From the NCBI RefSeq assembly GCF_000283155.1, contig NW_004454171.1:9620283-9684282 (forward strand): a stretch of DNA of 64,000 bases. The letters run 5' to 3'. The stretch is from Ceratotherium simum simum (taxonomy: Eukaryota; Chordata; Mammalia; Perissodactyla; Rhinocerotidae). Both the position numbers and the translations under genes were made by a program. The notes under the pieces are model-generated. The model did no database searches. It was not told where the DNA came from and saw only the letters and a program-made list of their open reading frames with translations. Positions 1 to 12,460 of this stretch are shown piece by piece; positions within the stretch are counted from its first letter, which is position 1, and each line of letters starts with the position of its first letter.

Positions 1-117
1 GGGGTGGGGGGTGGGCACAGGGGGTGAAGGGAGACATATATATGGTGATGGATAAACAAAAATGTACAACCCAAAATTTCACAATGTTAAAAACTATTAA
101 AACATCAATAAAAAAAA
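1..117 (+). repeat. 3' end of an unidentified interspersed repeat with A-rich tail
   Basis: A G-rich start passes into a segment ending acatcaataaaaaaa, which looks like the polyadenylated 3' end of a retroelement cut by the window edge. I cannot name the family with confidence. Confidence 0.35.
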
Positions 118-369
118 TTCACTTTCTATTATGTTATTAATGTTGCTACAGTTTTTGTGTTCCAGCAGTTTAAAAATTTTACAGCTATATGGCACAATGC
201 AGTGGTACTGTTAGGAAATAAAGCAGATCTACTGAAATATAACTTTGATAATTAAATGATACCAATTGGAAACATCTTCAAAGGGTCTTAGATACAAATC
301 TGCAAATTAGAAAATAGATTTACCTCACCTGACATTTGGGAAAAAAAATGTTTCCATAAAAATTTTTAC

Positions 370-580
370 CTTGGTGATGTGTGATGCTTCAGCAAGCTGT
401 TAATGCGATTGACTATCCAACTAAAGAGACGCCCATACAAAGTTTTAGCCATAGCATCTCTGACGTCAGTAGCCTTTTCTACAGTGTTGGGTCGTATAAT
501 GGTTTCTCCTCTAGCGACCACACAGTGGGAGGTGAGAGCTTCTTGTAGCTCATCCGCTTGAATGCAAAGCAAAGAAGCAG
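370..580 (-). CDS. MYO3A: MYO3A exon: helices leading to switch II
   Basis: The last exon in the window, 211 bp: two leading bases (T|CT gives Ser at the junction), 69 codons and two trailing bases before gtaaaa. It contains [20 protein letters not shown], then [20 protein letters not shown] and SWIVNRIN. The A-(M/L)-A-K-x-(L/I)-Y-x-R-L-F-(S/D)-W-(I/L)-V helix immediately precedes switch II (DIFGFE) in myosins, and that motif must lie in the next exon, left of position 1. The acceptor is ttttttag. A perfect TGACGTCA octamer inside the exon is codon-driven and probably incidental. Confidence 0.96.
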
Positions 581-1600
581 CTAAAAAATAAACAGATGTG
601 TGGTTAGAGGAAATCATGGCAATGAAGTAACTTCCCAGAGAATGAAAATGTCTTAATTTACCTTCTTCAAATGACATGAAATAAATACGTGAAGATTTTA
701 TAATGTAAAAATAAGTTACTGTTCAACAGCGGTCCTATGTCTCTTCTTGGTTATTTTTCTCTACTTATCTGGATGGGTCAAACACAGGCTGCTGTGTAAG
801 ACAGCACAGCCCAGACCCGACGGCTGCCGGTGAGGCATCTGCACGAGTGCATGGTTGTTTATGCAACGCCAAACAGAATCTCACTGAATTAGGTTAAATA
901 ATTTAGAAACATAATGGATAGATTTGGTATAATTTGGATACATTATACACACATTTACAAAATGTAGAAAACTACTGGAAGGTTGTCTAGACTTCAGAAA
1001 TATGCTCAAATAAATGTATTTTAAGTACCTTCTGCAATATATAAACAAAAGAGCATATCTTGATATTCACATACCTTTTATCATACTATTTTTCAGTTAC
1101 ATACTTCAATTACTAAATTTGGTAAAACTTGAAGCCTGAACAAACATTTATTTAATATTTAATGATAATTTATTTAATACTTAACATTTATTTTATAATA
1201 TTTATTAATAGTATATTTAATGTTTAACATTTAATATTTAATGATAATATTCAATGATAATTAAATATCACAAGGAATTTAAAATTAATAATGCTTAACC
1301 TCAGTGACCAAAACTCATTTTTGAATATAATAAACATCTTTAACCCAAACTATGACATGACAGACAGGCTAATTTTTCAAATCAGTTGTTCTCCTTTTCA
1401 AATATTTTGAACATTTTGAATTTACTTTCAGCATTTGGGACAAGATACTTCTTGGTCATGTGGTGAAGATTACTGAACCTCATTTAAACAAAATATTTTT
1501 TCACATCGTAGAAGTAATATAGGCTCACTGCAGAAATCTCACCTTCGAAGTGAACATTCTGTATTTCCTTCCTTCTAGGCATATTTATGGTGATAATCTG
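581..1600. other. MYO3A intron sequence, including an AT-rich low-complexity patch
   Basis: No coding signal. Positions 1141-1270 hold irregular TTTAATATTTAATGATAA-like AT-rich repeats. The rest is unassigned intron. Confidence 0.5.
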
Positions 1601-2870
1601 CACTTCTATTTTATCTTAAAATAATATCTTAAACATTTCTCATTTTGTTGAATATTGTTTGTAAGAATAATTTTAATTTGCTGCATAATATTCTGATATA
1701 TCATAATATATCAATAACTTTTAAATTGTTGAATGTTTAGGTTGTTTCCATATGTTCATAACTATAAAGAATACTGGGATAAATATTTGGGGTATGAATC
1801 TGTGCCCTTGTTTTGTATTATTTTCTTAGCATAGATTGCCTAAATTCAGCAGTTGGTTCAAAGTAATAAACTTATTCAAGCCTTTTTTTTTTTTTTTTCT
1901 GTGAAGAGATCAGCTCTGTGCTAACATCTGCCAATCCTCCTCTTTTTTTGCTGAAGAAGACTGGCCCTGGGCTAACATCCATGCCCATCTTCCTCCACTT
2001 TATATGGGACGCCGCCACAGCATGGCAGTGCGTCGGTGCGCAACCAGCACCCAAACTGGCGAAGCTCTGGCCGCTGCAGCAGAGCGCGAGCACTTAACCG
2101 CTTGCGCCACTGGGCCGGCCCCTCAAGCCTTTTGATGTACACTATTTAGCTGCTCTTCCAAAACTCCGAACCAATTACACTCCTATCAGCCAAAAGAAAG
2201 ACCAATAATTTCAATGTAATTTCATGCACACCAGGGATTATTATTTTTTAAAATGGCCAATTTGATAAGAAAAAATGCCTCCTTTTTTCAATTTGTTTTT
2301 AATTGATTCATAGTGAAGCTGAATACTTTCTTCTTTTCATATTTTCATTGCTGATTTGTGGTGCTTATTTTGTAAACTGCCTTTTTTTCATTGATATGTT
2401 CATCTTTTCCTAATCCATTTACAAGAGCTCTTTACAGCCTAAAGAGAATAAGGCTTTGATACGTGTGTTGCAAATATTTTCCCTTGGGTTTTCATTTGCA
2501 TTGCAGTTTCATTTATTTGCTTTTTTTAGTATGAAAGAGTTTTACTTTTTATGTAGCCAAATACCCATTTTTAAAAATCACTTCTGCTTTTGGTTTTCTG
2601 CACATCAAGTCCTTCAAGTCTTTTCTCATCTCAAGATTAAATAAATGCATTTTGTCATATACCTTTATGGTTTTTTTCCTTGCATTTAAATTGATATACA
2701 TTTGGAATTCATTTTAGTATATGGTGTATGAGAAGGACTCAAATTCCCCCTCCTCCAACGGTTAGCCAGTTGGTGGTCCCTACAACACTGATTCTCTAGT
2801 GATTTGTAATGCCATTTCTGGTAATTCTACTTGGATCTGTTTCTGAACAGTGTCTCCCATTGACTAGTAT
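1600..2870 (-). repeat. Old L1 fragment, split by an ERE insertion
   Basis: The plus strand reads as the complement of L1 ORF2 3' sequence (for example gttgaatgtttaggttgtttcc and, after the ERE, text of the kind found in old L1M elements). Heavily diverged with no open frame. The ERE at 1883-2122 interrupts it. Boundaries are approximate. Confidence 0.5.
1883..2122 (-). repeat. ERE SINE (equine repetitive element)
   Basis: A tRNA-derived SINE in reverse orientation: poly-T at the left, the ERE body with gctaacatc repeated twice and tttatatgggacgccgccac, ending in tgggccggcccc at the right. The flanking target-site duplication is approximately tcaagcctttt on both sides. It is inserted in an older L1. 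Confidence 0.9.
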
Positions 2871-2889
2871 GTCTGTTTCTATTCCTACG

Positions 2890-3430
2890 TTGTTCATTCA
2901 TTTGATATATATTTATTGAGTGTCTACTACATGCAAGGCATTGTACCTGGGGATATATTGCTAAGTATAATACTTTGTAATACAAAGTTCTAGTCTTGAT
3001 GGGCTTTATCCAGAAGGAATGGGAAACTAATCAAGACATTTAAGTGGGAAGATAGAGGGAGGAGGAGAACGAAGGGAAAACATTGGGGGAGAGAGGGAGG
3101 AGGAGGAGAGGGGGAGGACAGGGGGAATGGTGGGGGCAAGGGGAGAGAGAAAGGGATAAGCAGGGCGAGAGGGAGATTGAGAGAACCCATAGACGCGTGT
3201 TTCTGAAGGAATTGTGGGGAATGGCCTGAAAAAGTTCAAGAATTGATGTGGAATGAACAACTGGGAGGTCACTTAATGCAGGAGAGACGTGAGGTTGCCC
3301 TGGATGAGAATGGTGATGAGGAGATAAAGAGAAGTGATCAGATTTGTGAGATATTTAGAGGATAGATTGGACAGAACTGGTGCCTGATTGAAACAATGTA
3401 CCTGTAAAACCATCTGGAGACATGGCCTTG
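2890..3430 (-). repeat. L2 3' region, reversed, with GA-rich expansion
   Basis: Starts with the reversed L2 end (gttcattcatttgatatata, then ggcattgtacctgggga) and later matches the reversed L2 3'UTR. Positions about 3042-3182 are an irregular, almost pure purine GA/GGGA tract. The tract yields spurious proline/serine-rich reading frames on the minus strand. Confidence 0.6.
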
Positions 3431-5430
<2,000 letters not shown>

Positions 5431-5431
5431 T

Positions 5432-5840
5432 CATAAATATATACACACACACACATATATATATGCTGTATTTATTTTAGCCCAGCTGCTACACCTAACA
5501 AAAATGATTATTCCATCCACTCCAACACTCCAAATCAAGATAAAAGCTTGATATGAAAAAAAAATCAAGGATATTTATTCATTCATATATAACATATACA
5601 AATATATATTAAATAAATATATAAATAAATATATTTGAATGAATATATATGTATATATCTCTGTATGTAACATACATAAATATATTAAACATATAGACAT
5701 TGAAATAAATATATTTGTTGAATGAATATATATATGTATATATCCCTATACAACATATATGAATATATATTTAAATAAATATATTTGTTGAATGAATATA
5801 TATATGTGTGTATATGTATATATCTATATATTCATTTATC
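5432..5840. repeat. AT-rich tandem repeat built on an L2-like 3' terminus
   Basis: A short (AC)n/(AT)n run is followed by three imperfect units each carrying aataaatatattt(gtt)gaatgaatatata at 5624, 5704 and 5774, so the spacing is 80 then 70 bp. The unit resembles the sense-strand L2 end (caataaatatttgttgaatga). Confidence 0.7.
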
Positions 5841-5841
5841 C

Positions 5842-6600
5842 AATAAACATATATTTTATGCCAGGCGCTGTTCTAGTCACAGGAGATTCAGTGGCAGGCA
5901 AAGACCCTTGTTCCCTTGGGTTTGTTCAGGCAGTGGGAAGGCAGACATTAAGTAAATAACAAATAGAGAAACATAATATTTTCAGGAAAAAAAGGGCTAT
6001 AAATAAAATAAATCAGAGAAGTGCCATGGTAAAGCTTTATTAGTTTGGAAGTTCAGGGAAGGCTGCCCTCTGAGGAGGGAACACTGCAGCTGAGGCCTGG
6101 ATGACAAGGGAGTCAGCCAGGAAAAGAACTGGGATCAGACTGTTCCGGGCAGAGGGCACAGCAAGGGCAAGGGCCTGCCTTGAGGAAAGAAGGAAGATCA
6201 GAGTGGGGCTGCAGGGTGAGTAAAGAGGAGGGATGGGGTGAGAAGGAGACAGAGAGTGAGCGTGAGCAGGAGCAGCCAGGCCCTCTAGGCCACCATGAAG
6301 AGTTTGGATTTCACTCTAATCGCCATGGAAAGCCACCAGAGATTTCAAAGCAAGAAGCTACTTCATTTCTCACATTTTAAACGGATGAGTCTGGCTACTA
6401 CGTAGAAATGAATGGACTGGGAGCAAGATGGCAAAGTGGAATAGTCAGGAGGCTACTGCACTAGTCCAGGTGAGAGACGATGGGGGCTTGGATTAGAACA
6501 GTACATGATGGAGATGGAAAGAAGTAGATGGACTGGGGTATATTTTGGAAGTAGAACAATAGATATGCAGATGGGTTGGATGAGAATCATTTTTCTAAGA
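5842..6600 (-). repeat. L2 element, reversed, long 3' portion
   Basis: Begins with reversed L2 3' end text (aataaacatatattttatgc, ccaggcgctgttctag) and continues through the reversed L2 3'UTR, such as gggcagagggcacagcaagg and agtttggatttcactctaat. Not coding despite a short plus-strand frame. Confidence 0.75.
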
Positions 6601-7960
6601 AAATTCTCCTAGTAAGGAATTTCCATTTGTAATATGCACAACTTGCAAAAAAGCAACCAGTGTGGTCTTTCATGGCAGGGGGAGAAATGAATACAGCATT
6701 TGACATTCTGCTGTTTTTCTTGAGGAAATTATAGGCTTTATGGATAATCTACACCAGGAATATTCCTTTAAATAGGTTGTTGAAAACTGTGTTCCTTCAA
6801 AACTTTGTGTGTTTGTCAGTTACAGACTAGAAGGTATATAAGTTCCAAAGTTGTGTTTTTAACAGGATTTAGAGATTCACTATAGAGAATCATATGCTGA
6901 ATCAACCGACATTTAATTTGTATTCAAATGTTTGTGAGACTGACTGCATGATCTTTCTTGACTGTGGGGCCCTCCCTTATATTCTGTAATTATAATATTC
7001 ATTTAGATAAAAGCTGGAGGCTCAGAAGACAGCAAATCAGGGCCCTGGCTCAGTCTGGCATTGCAGCAAGACTGATGGGCCTCAAAGGGACCTGACCTCA
7101 GGCACAGGTACAGTCTTGACTGAGTACTGGGTTATTCATGGTACAAAGACTAATCTCTGCTGCCAGTGCTCCCCAAGGAGTCCAAGCAATCTTTTGGTTG
7201 ATGGTTAGCAATAATAAGTGAAATAATATTTTTCCTTTTTACATATAAAGCCAACAAGGCATAGAGCAATCTAACAACTTTCCACGGACTTTGAAGGAAC
7301 TGAGATTTGCATCCTGGCTCCCAGCTCACAGAATGTGCTGTACCTTTCCACTGGGGAAGAAGAGTGGCTTACAGGAAAAAGGTTCTCCCCAGAGTCCGGA
7401 AAACATTCACAGTTCCCTCCATCTACTCCACTTCCTGCTGTAGCTTTGTCTGTACTGGAGGAGGCTGGATTGCTGCTGCTGTTGCAATGTCCTCAAGGAC
7501 AAACACAGTTCTGGTCTGCTGCAGAGTCAGACTTCCATTGTTCTCATGTTATCAGGCTCTAATCTACTCCACCGCTGCACTGTTCTCGTGCTTGCCCACT
7601 GGGCTGATACGCTACGCAGACAGCAACCTAATACTACGTGTATGGGGCAAGGTCACTTTTCTCTCTACACTGAGTTAATCTGCCCAAGGCAACATGATTC
7701 TGTTAGAAAGATTCTTCCTCCTCTGAAAGTTTATTGCATTGTACCTCTTACTCAACCATCCACCCATTCTTTCATTGATTCATCCATCATCCGTTTACTA
7801 TTTATTAAACACTATGTGAAGTACTGTGAATACATCAACAAATAAGAATAATCTCTGCTCTCAGGGACTTTACAGGCTCCTGGAACCAAAGGGCATGGAT
7901 CATTTTCTACACTGTATTTCTATATCAATCATTTCTATATGTTTCTATTTTCTATATTTT
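6601..7960. other. MYO3A intron, mostly unassigned
   Basis: Three overlapping plus-strand frames at 7307-7845 have no recognisable motif. Positions about 7755-7870 resemble a reversed L2 end (ttcattgattcatccatcat). Nothing else is supported. Confidence 0.4.
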
Positions 7961-7964
7961 ATTA

Positions 7965-8665
7965 CAGTTTTTTTAATTAATAAACTTTATTTTTAAAGCA
8001 GTTTTAGGTTCACAGCAAAATTGTGTAGAAAGTACAGAGTTCCCATTTACCCTGTCCCCACAAATGCACAGCCTCCCTACTATCAACATCTTGCATGAGA
8101 GTGGTACAGTTGTTACAATCGATGAACCTACACCAACACACCATTATCACTTGAAGTCCATAGTTTACATTAGGGTTCACTCTTGGTGTTGCACTTTCTT
8201 CGACTTTGGACAAATAAGCAAGGACATGTATCCATTGTTACAATATTGTACTATAGTTTCTCTGTCCTAAAAATCCTCTGTGCTCTGCCTATTCATCCCT
8301 CCTTCCCTCAACCTCTAGCAGTCACTGATATTTTTACTGTCTCCATAGTTTTGTCTTTTCCAGAATGTCATATGGTTGGAATCATACAGTGTGCAGCCTT
8401 TTCCGATTGGCTTCTTAGCATTTAATTAGTAATATGCTTTTAAGATTCCTCCATGTCTTTTCATGGCTTGATAGCTCATTTCATTTTAGCACTGACTAAT
8501 ATCCCATTGTCTGGATGTACCACAGTTTATTTATCCATTCACCTGCTGAAGGACATCTTGGTTGCTTCAAGTTTGGGCAATCATGAATAAAGCTGCTATA
8601 AACATCCATGTACAGGTTTTTGTATAGACAGAAGTTTCCAACTCCTTTGGGTAAATACCAAGGAC
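7965..8665 (-). repeat. L1 3' end, reversed
   Basis: The reverse complement of the L1 3'UTR and ORF2 terminus: taaagcagttttaggttcac at the left, then tatcccattgtctggatgta and aatcatgaataaagctgcta. The same 3' sequence occurs in sense orientation at about 9505-10675 and 29030-30175, so all three are one subfamily. Confidence 0.85.
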
Positions 8666-8667
8666 CT

Positions 8668-8962
8668 TGATTGCCAGATCATATGGCAAGAGAACGAAAA
8701 CTCTTCACATGGAGAACGCCAAGTGAAGAAGACAGAAATCAAGGTGATGCATCTTCAATTCAAGGAACACCAACTATTGCCAGGGAACCACCAGAAACTA
8801 GGAGAGAGGCATAGAACAGATTCTCTCTCACAGCCCTCAGAAGGAACTAACCTTGTCTCAGACTTCTAATCTCTAGAACTGTAGGGAAATAAGTTTCTGT
8901 TGTTTAAGTCACGCAGTGTGTGGTACTTTGTTATGGCAGCCCTAGCAAATGAATATAGTACT
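8668..8962 (+). repeat. MLT1-like (MaLR) LTR fragment
   Basis: The right part has the typical MLT1 3' text: tttctgttgtttaagtcacg and gttatggcagccctagcaaa. No internal retroviral sequence accompanies it. The left boundary abuts the L1 and is uncertain. Confidence 0.55.
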
Positions 8963-9504
8963 AAAGCTTTTTTGTTAAATTTATGAATAAGATGTGCAAT
9001 CTTGGGACAATCAATGTGTTTATTCTTAAATGTTTAAAACCTTTAAGATAATATTATAGACATAATAAAACTCTGACAATTAGTCTTGTGACTTAAATTT
9101 AAATGCTTATTTCAGAATATACTTATGATTTTAATTTGAAAAGCATAACATAATTTGATTGCAAATTGTATTCAAGTGTATAACTTGATCTACTACATTA
9201 ATAATTTTGAATTATTAGATTTTCAGGGCAAACAATTTTAAGTGCTTAAAAATATTTAGTTAAATACTTAGAAAGTTTACAAAGTGCTTACCAGTCCTTA
9301 TAAGCCTGCTGTGTCAGTCCTTTGGAGTATTTGAAAGACTGAGACATACTACATTTTTATATAGGTTCAGATGTTTAAAAGAATTTAATTAATTATGCCT
9401 GCTTAGCGCAACTTAAGGTTATATTTACGAGTTAAGTGAACAAAGTTGACTGAAAGCTGTTTCTATTCTTATACAAAGATTGTTAGAGTCACAAACTGAA
9501 TAAA

Positions 9505-10675
9505 AAGATGTGTCAAGAGAATGAGAAGACAAGCCACAGACTGGGAGAAAATATTTGCAAAAGACACATCTGATAAAGGACTGTTATCCAAAATGTACAA
9601 AGAACTCTTAAAACTTGAAAACAATAATAAAAAAAAAAACCAATTAAAAAATGGGCCAAAGACCTTAACAGACACCTCACCAAAGAAGATATACAGATGG
9701 GAAATAAGCATATGAAAAGATGCTCCATATCATATGTTATCAGGGAAATGCAAACTAAAACCACAATGAGATACCACTACACACCTCTTGGAATGGCCAA
9801 AATCCAGAACACTGACAACACCAAATGCTGGCGAGGATGTGGAGCAACAGGAACTCTCATTCATTGCTGGTGGGAGTACAAACCGGTACAGCTTCTTTGG
9901 AAGACAGCTGGGTGGTTTCTTTCAAAACTAAACATACTCTTACCATATGATCCAGCAATTGAGATCCTTGGTATTTAACCAAAAGAGTTGAAAACTATGT
10001 CTACACAAAAACCTGTGCATGGATGTTTGTAGCAGCTTTATTCATAATTGCCAAAATTTGAAGCAACCAAGACGTCCTTCAGCAGGTGAAGGAATAAATA
10101 AACTGTGGTACATCCAGACAATCGAATCCTATTCAGTGCTAAAAAAAAAAAAATGAGTTATCAAGCCATGAAAAGACATGGAGGAAACTTAAACATATAT
10201 TACTAAGTGAAAGAAGCCAATCTGAAAAACCTGCATACTGCATGATCCCAACTGTATGCCATTCTGGAGAAGGCAAAACTACGGAGACAGTGAAAAGATC
10301 AGTGATTGCCAGGGGTGAGAGAGGAGGAAGCGATGAATAGGCAGAGCAGAGAGGATTTTTAGGGCAGTGAAACTACTCTGTATGATACCATAATGACGGA
10401 TACATGTTATTATACATTTGTTCAAAGTCAAAGAATGTACAACACCAAGAATGAACCCTAATGTAAACTATGGACTTTGGGTGATAACGATGTGTCAATG
10501 TTAAGTTCATCAATTGTAACACACGTACTGCTCAGGTGCAAGATGTTGATAACAGGGGAAGCTATGTGTGTGTCGGGGCAGGGGGTATATGGGAACTCTG
10601 TACTTTCCACTCAATTTTGCTGTGAACCTAAAACTGCTCTAAAAAACAAAATCTTAAAAAGAAAAGATGTGTAAG
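9505..10675 (+). repeat. 5'-truncated L1, ORF2 3' end plus 3'UTR
   Basis: ORF2 C-terminal text (actgggagaaaatatttgca, gcgaggatgtggagcaacag) is followed by the 3'UTR ending cctaaaactgctctaaaaaa. Frameshifts and stops break the frame. It lies about 840 bp from a reversed copy of the same 3' region. Confidence 0.85.
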
Positions 10676-10799
10676 CAGAACTTAAAAGCTTAAGGAAAAA
10701 ACTAGGTACTTGGTTTCAAAATCATTAGTATATTGCATTAATTATCAAAAACATGCCTTCTTTGAACATTAAAAACAACTAACAGGAGAACTGCCCAGT

Positions 10800-11445
10800 C
10801 TTAGTTTTATGTCTATCCATCAGGCTCAGGGTCTTATCTGGACTCACAAACGATCAATGCACATGCCCGGCCTCTGGTGTTATGCTCTAACTAGTCTCTT
10901 TGCCTCTGGTCTTGCCGCTCTCTGCTCCATCTTCCACACAGCTGTCATAGTAATGTTTCTAGCAGGCAAATCAGATCATCTTCTGTCCCAATTAACATCC
11001 TTCAGTGGCCCCTATTCCCTGAAGGATAAAGTTTCAGCCCCTTACCAAGGCATGCAAAGAGGAAGGTTCTGCATCTTCTGGGGTCTGCCTGCCTCTCCAT
11101 CTTCATTTCCAGCTACTTTTCTCTCATGTGTTTTTCAGCCAGCTAAACTCTTTGTAGGTTCCCAAGAATTCCACATTACTTTCATACTTTAGTTCCAGCT
11201 TATTCCGCTCTTTTCCTCATTCCGCACACATAATCTCTTCATAAAACCTTTCAGCGACCAATCACCAGAGTTCATGTTTCTGTAACATTCTCTGTTTGTT
11301 ATCATGGAATTGATTACATTTTCTTGAAATTCTATCAGATTATAAACTCATTGATGATAGAGACTATGCTTAATTCACATCTCTAATTCCTAGCACAGGG
11401 CCTGGTACACAGCTGGCACTCAATAAATGCTTGTCAAACTGCTTT
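10800..11445 (+). repeat. L2 element, sense, 3' portion
   Basis: Sense L2 3' sequence ending in the diagnostic gcctggtacacagctggcac followed by tcaataaatgcttgtc. The 127-codon frame at 10809-11192 falls inside it and is not a gene. Confidence 0.7.
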
Positions 11446-12299
11446 CTTTCACATCAGTCAAGTGACAATAAAACTTCCTTCACTTTCAAAACAATCTCTC
11501 TCTTATTTGTCTTGAAGTCTTTTAATCTGTGCCTCACAGTTTCTGCTTACCTTCCTCAGAATTTTTTTTTTTAATTCTGCATGTCCCCTCCTTTGGTTCC
11601 AGGCTTTGCATCCTGAGTTAGTGGTCAGATTTCATGAGAACAAGACTGTACTAAGCCAAGTTGTTTTCTTCCCAAACCCAACGAACTCCTCTAAGTGGTA
11701 GAGTCTTGTGGCTGGAAAATGCACGATCCCCCTTTCTCTGATTTTGTTCTGGGAATGGAAGCTACAGCCCGGGCTGGGCAGATTGGGCTTCATGCAGGGA
11801 CCTTTTGGTGACACGCACCAAGTCCTTTCTTAGAGCCTCAGCCCATACTTGTTGCCTAACTGAAAACCCATTTGAGAAAGGTGGCAATGTCTGGACCTCA
11901 AAGTAGGTGGGGATCACCACGGACTACGACAAAGTGACACCAGCCCAGGCTGGGGGATGTGGTACTACCCTGTCTAGCCCTGGGAGAGCCAAGATGCTGA
12001 TGCTGCCATTGAGAAAGGAGAGAGAAGGCTGGGGAGAGGAGGGGGAGGAGCAGGCTGGGTGAGTACCACAAGACAGGATGCGATCGGAGCCAACGTACCA
12101 GGCAAATAGGAACTGATGGGCAAAAAGGAGGAGCTCTGCAATCAGCATCTGCAGTTGTCTGTATATAGGAGATATTAATACGTTCTCTTATGCTTAGGTT
12201 GATTTTTGAAGATACTTAAAGCAATAAAATGATGAACTATTTGCAAAGATTAGAATGAAATTAAATAGCCCTCAATTTTAGTTATAAAATCCTAGATAG
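11446..12299. other. MYO3A intron, no recognised element
   Basis: Moderately GC-rich unassigned sequence with short frames on both strands that lack any recognisable domain. Confidence 0.4.
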
Positions 12300-12460
12300 T
12301 GACAGTAGGAATCAACTCAGAAATAAACCACCCCTTTGCCCTCCTTTCACTGATAAAGCAACTTAGACCAGAGAGGTTTAGTTACTGGTCTACAGATACA
12401 CAGCTAAAGACAAGCAGTGCCAAAGGACTTGAACCCACAGATCCTGACTGGCTAGTACAC
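12300..12460 (-). repeat. Probable MIR, reversed
   Basis: Weak match to the reversed MIR core (acagctaaagacaagcagtg, then cttgaacccacagatcctga). Old and diverged. Confidence 0.4.

Noticed and set aside
465..475. Perfect CRE-like TGACGTCA octamer
   Set aside because: Lies inside a coding exon and is explained by the codons for the VRD segment on the minus strand.
2990..3272. Proline/serine-rich minus-strand frames
   Set aside because: Arise from the GA-rich low-complexity tract.
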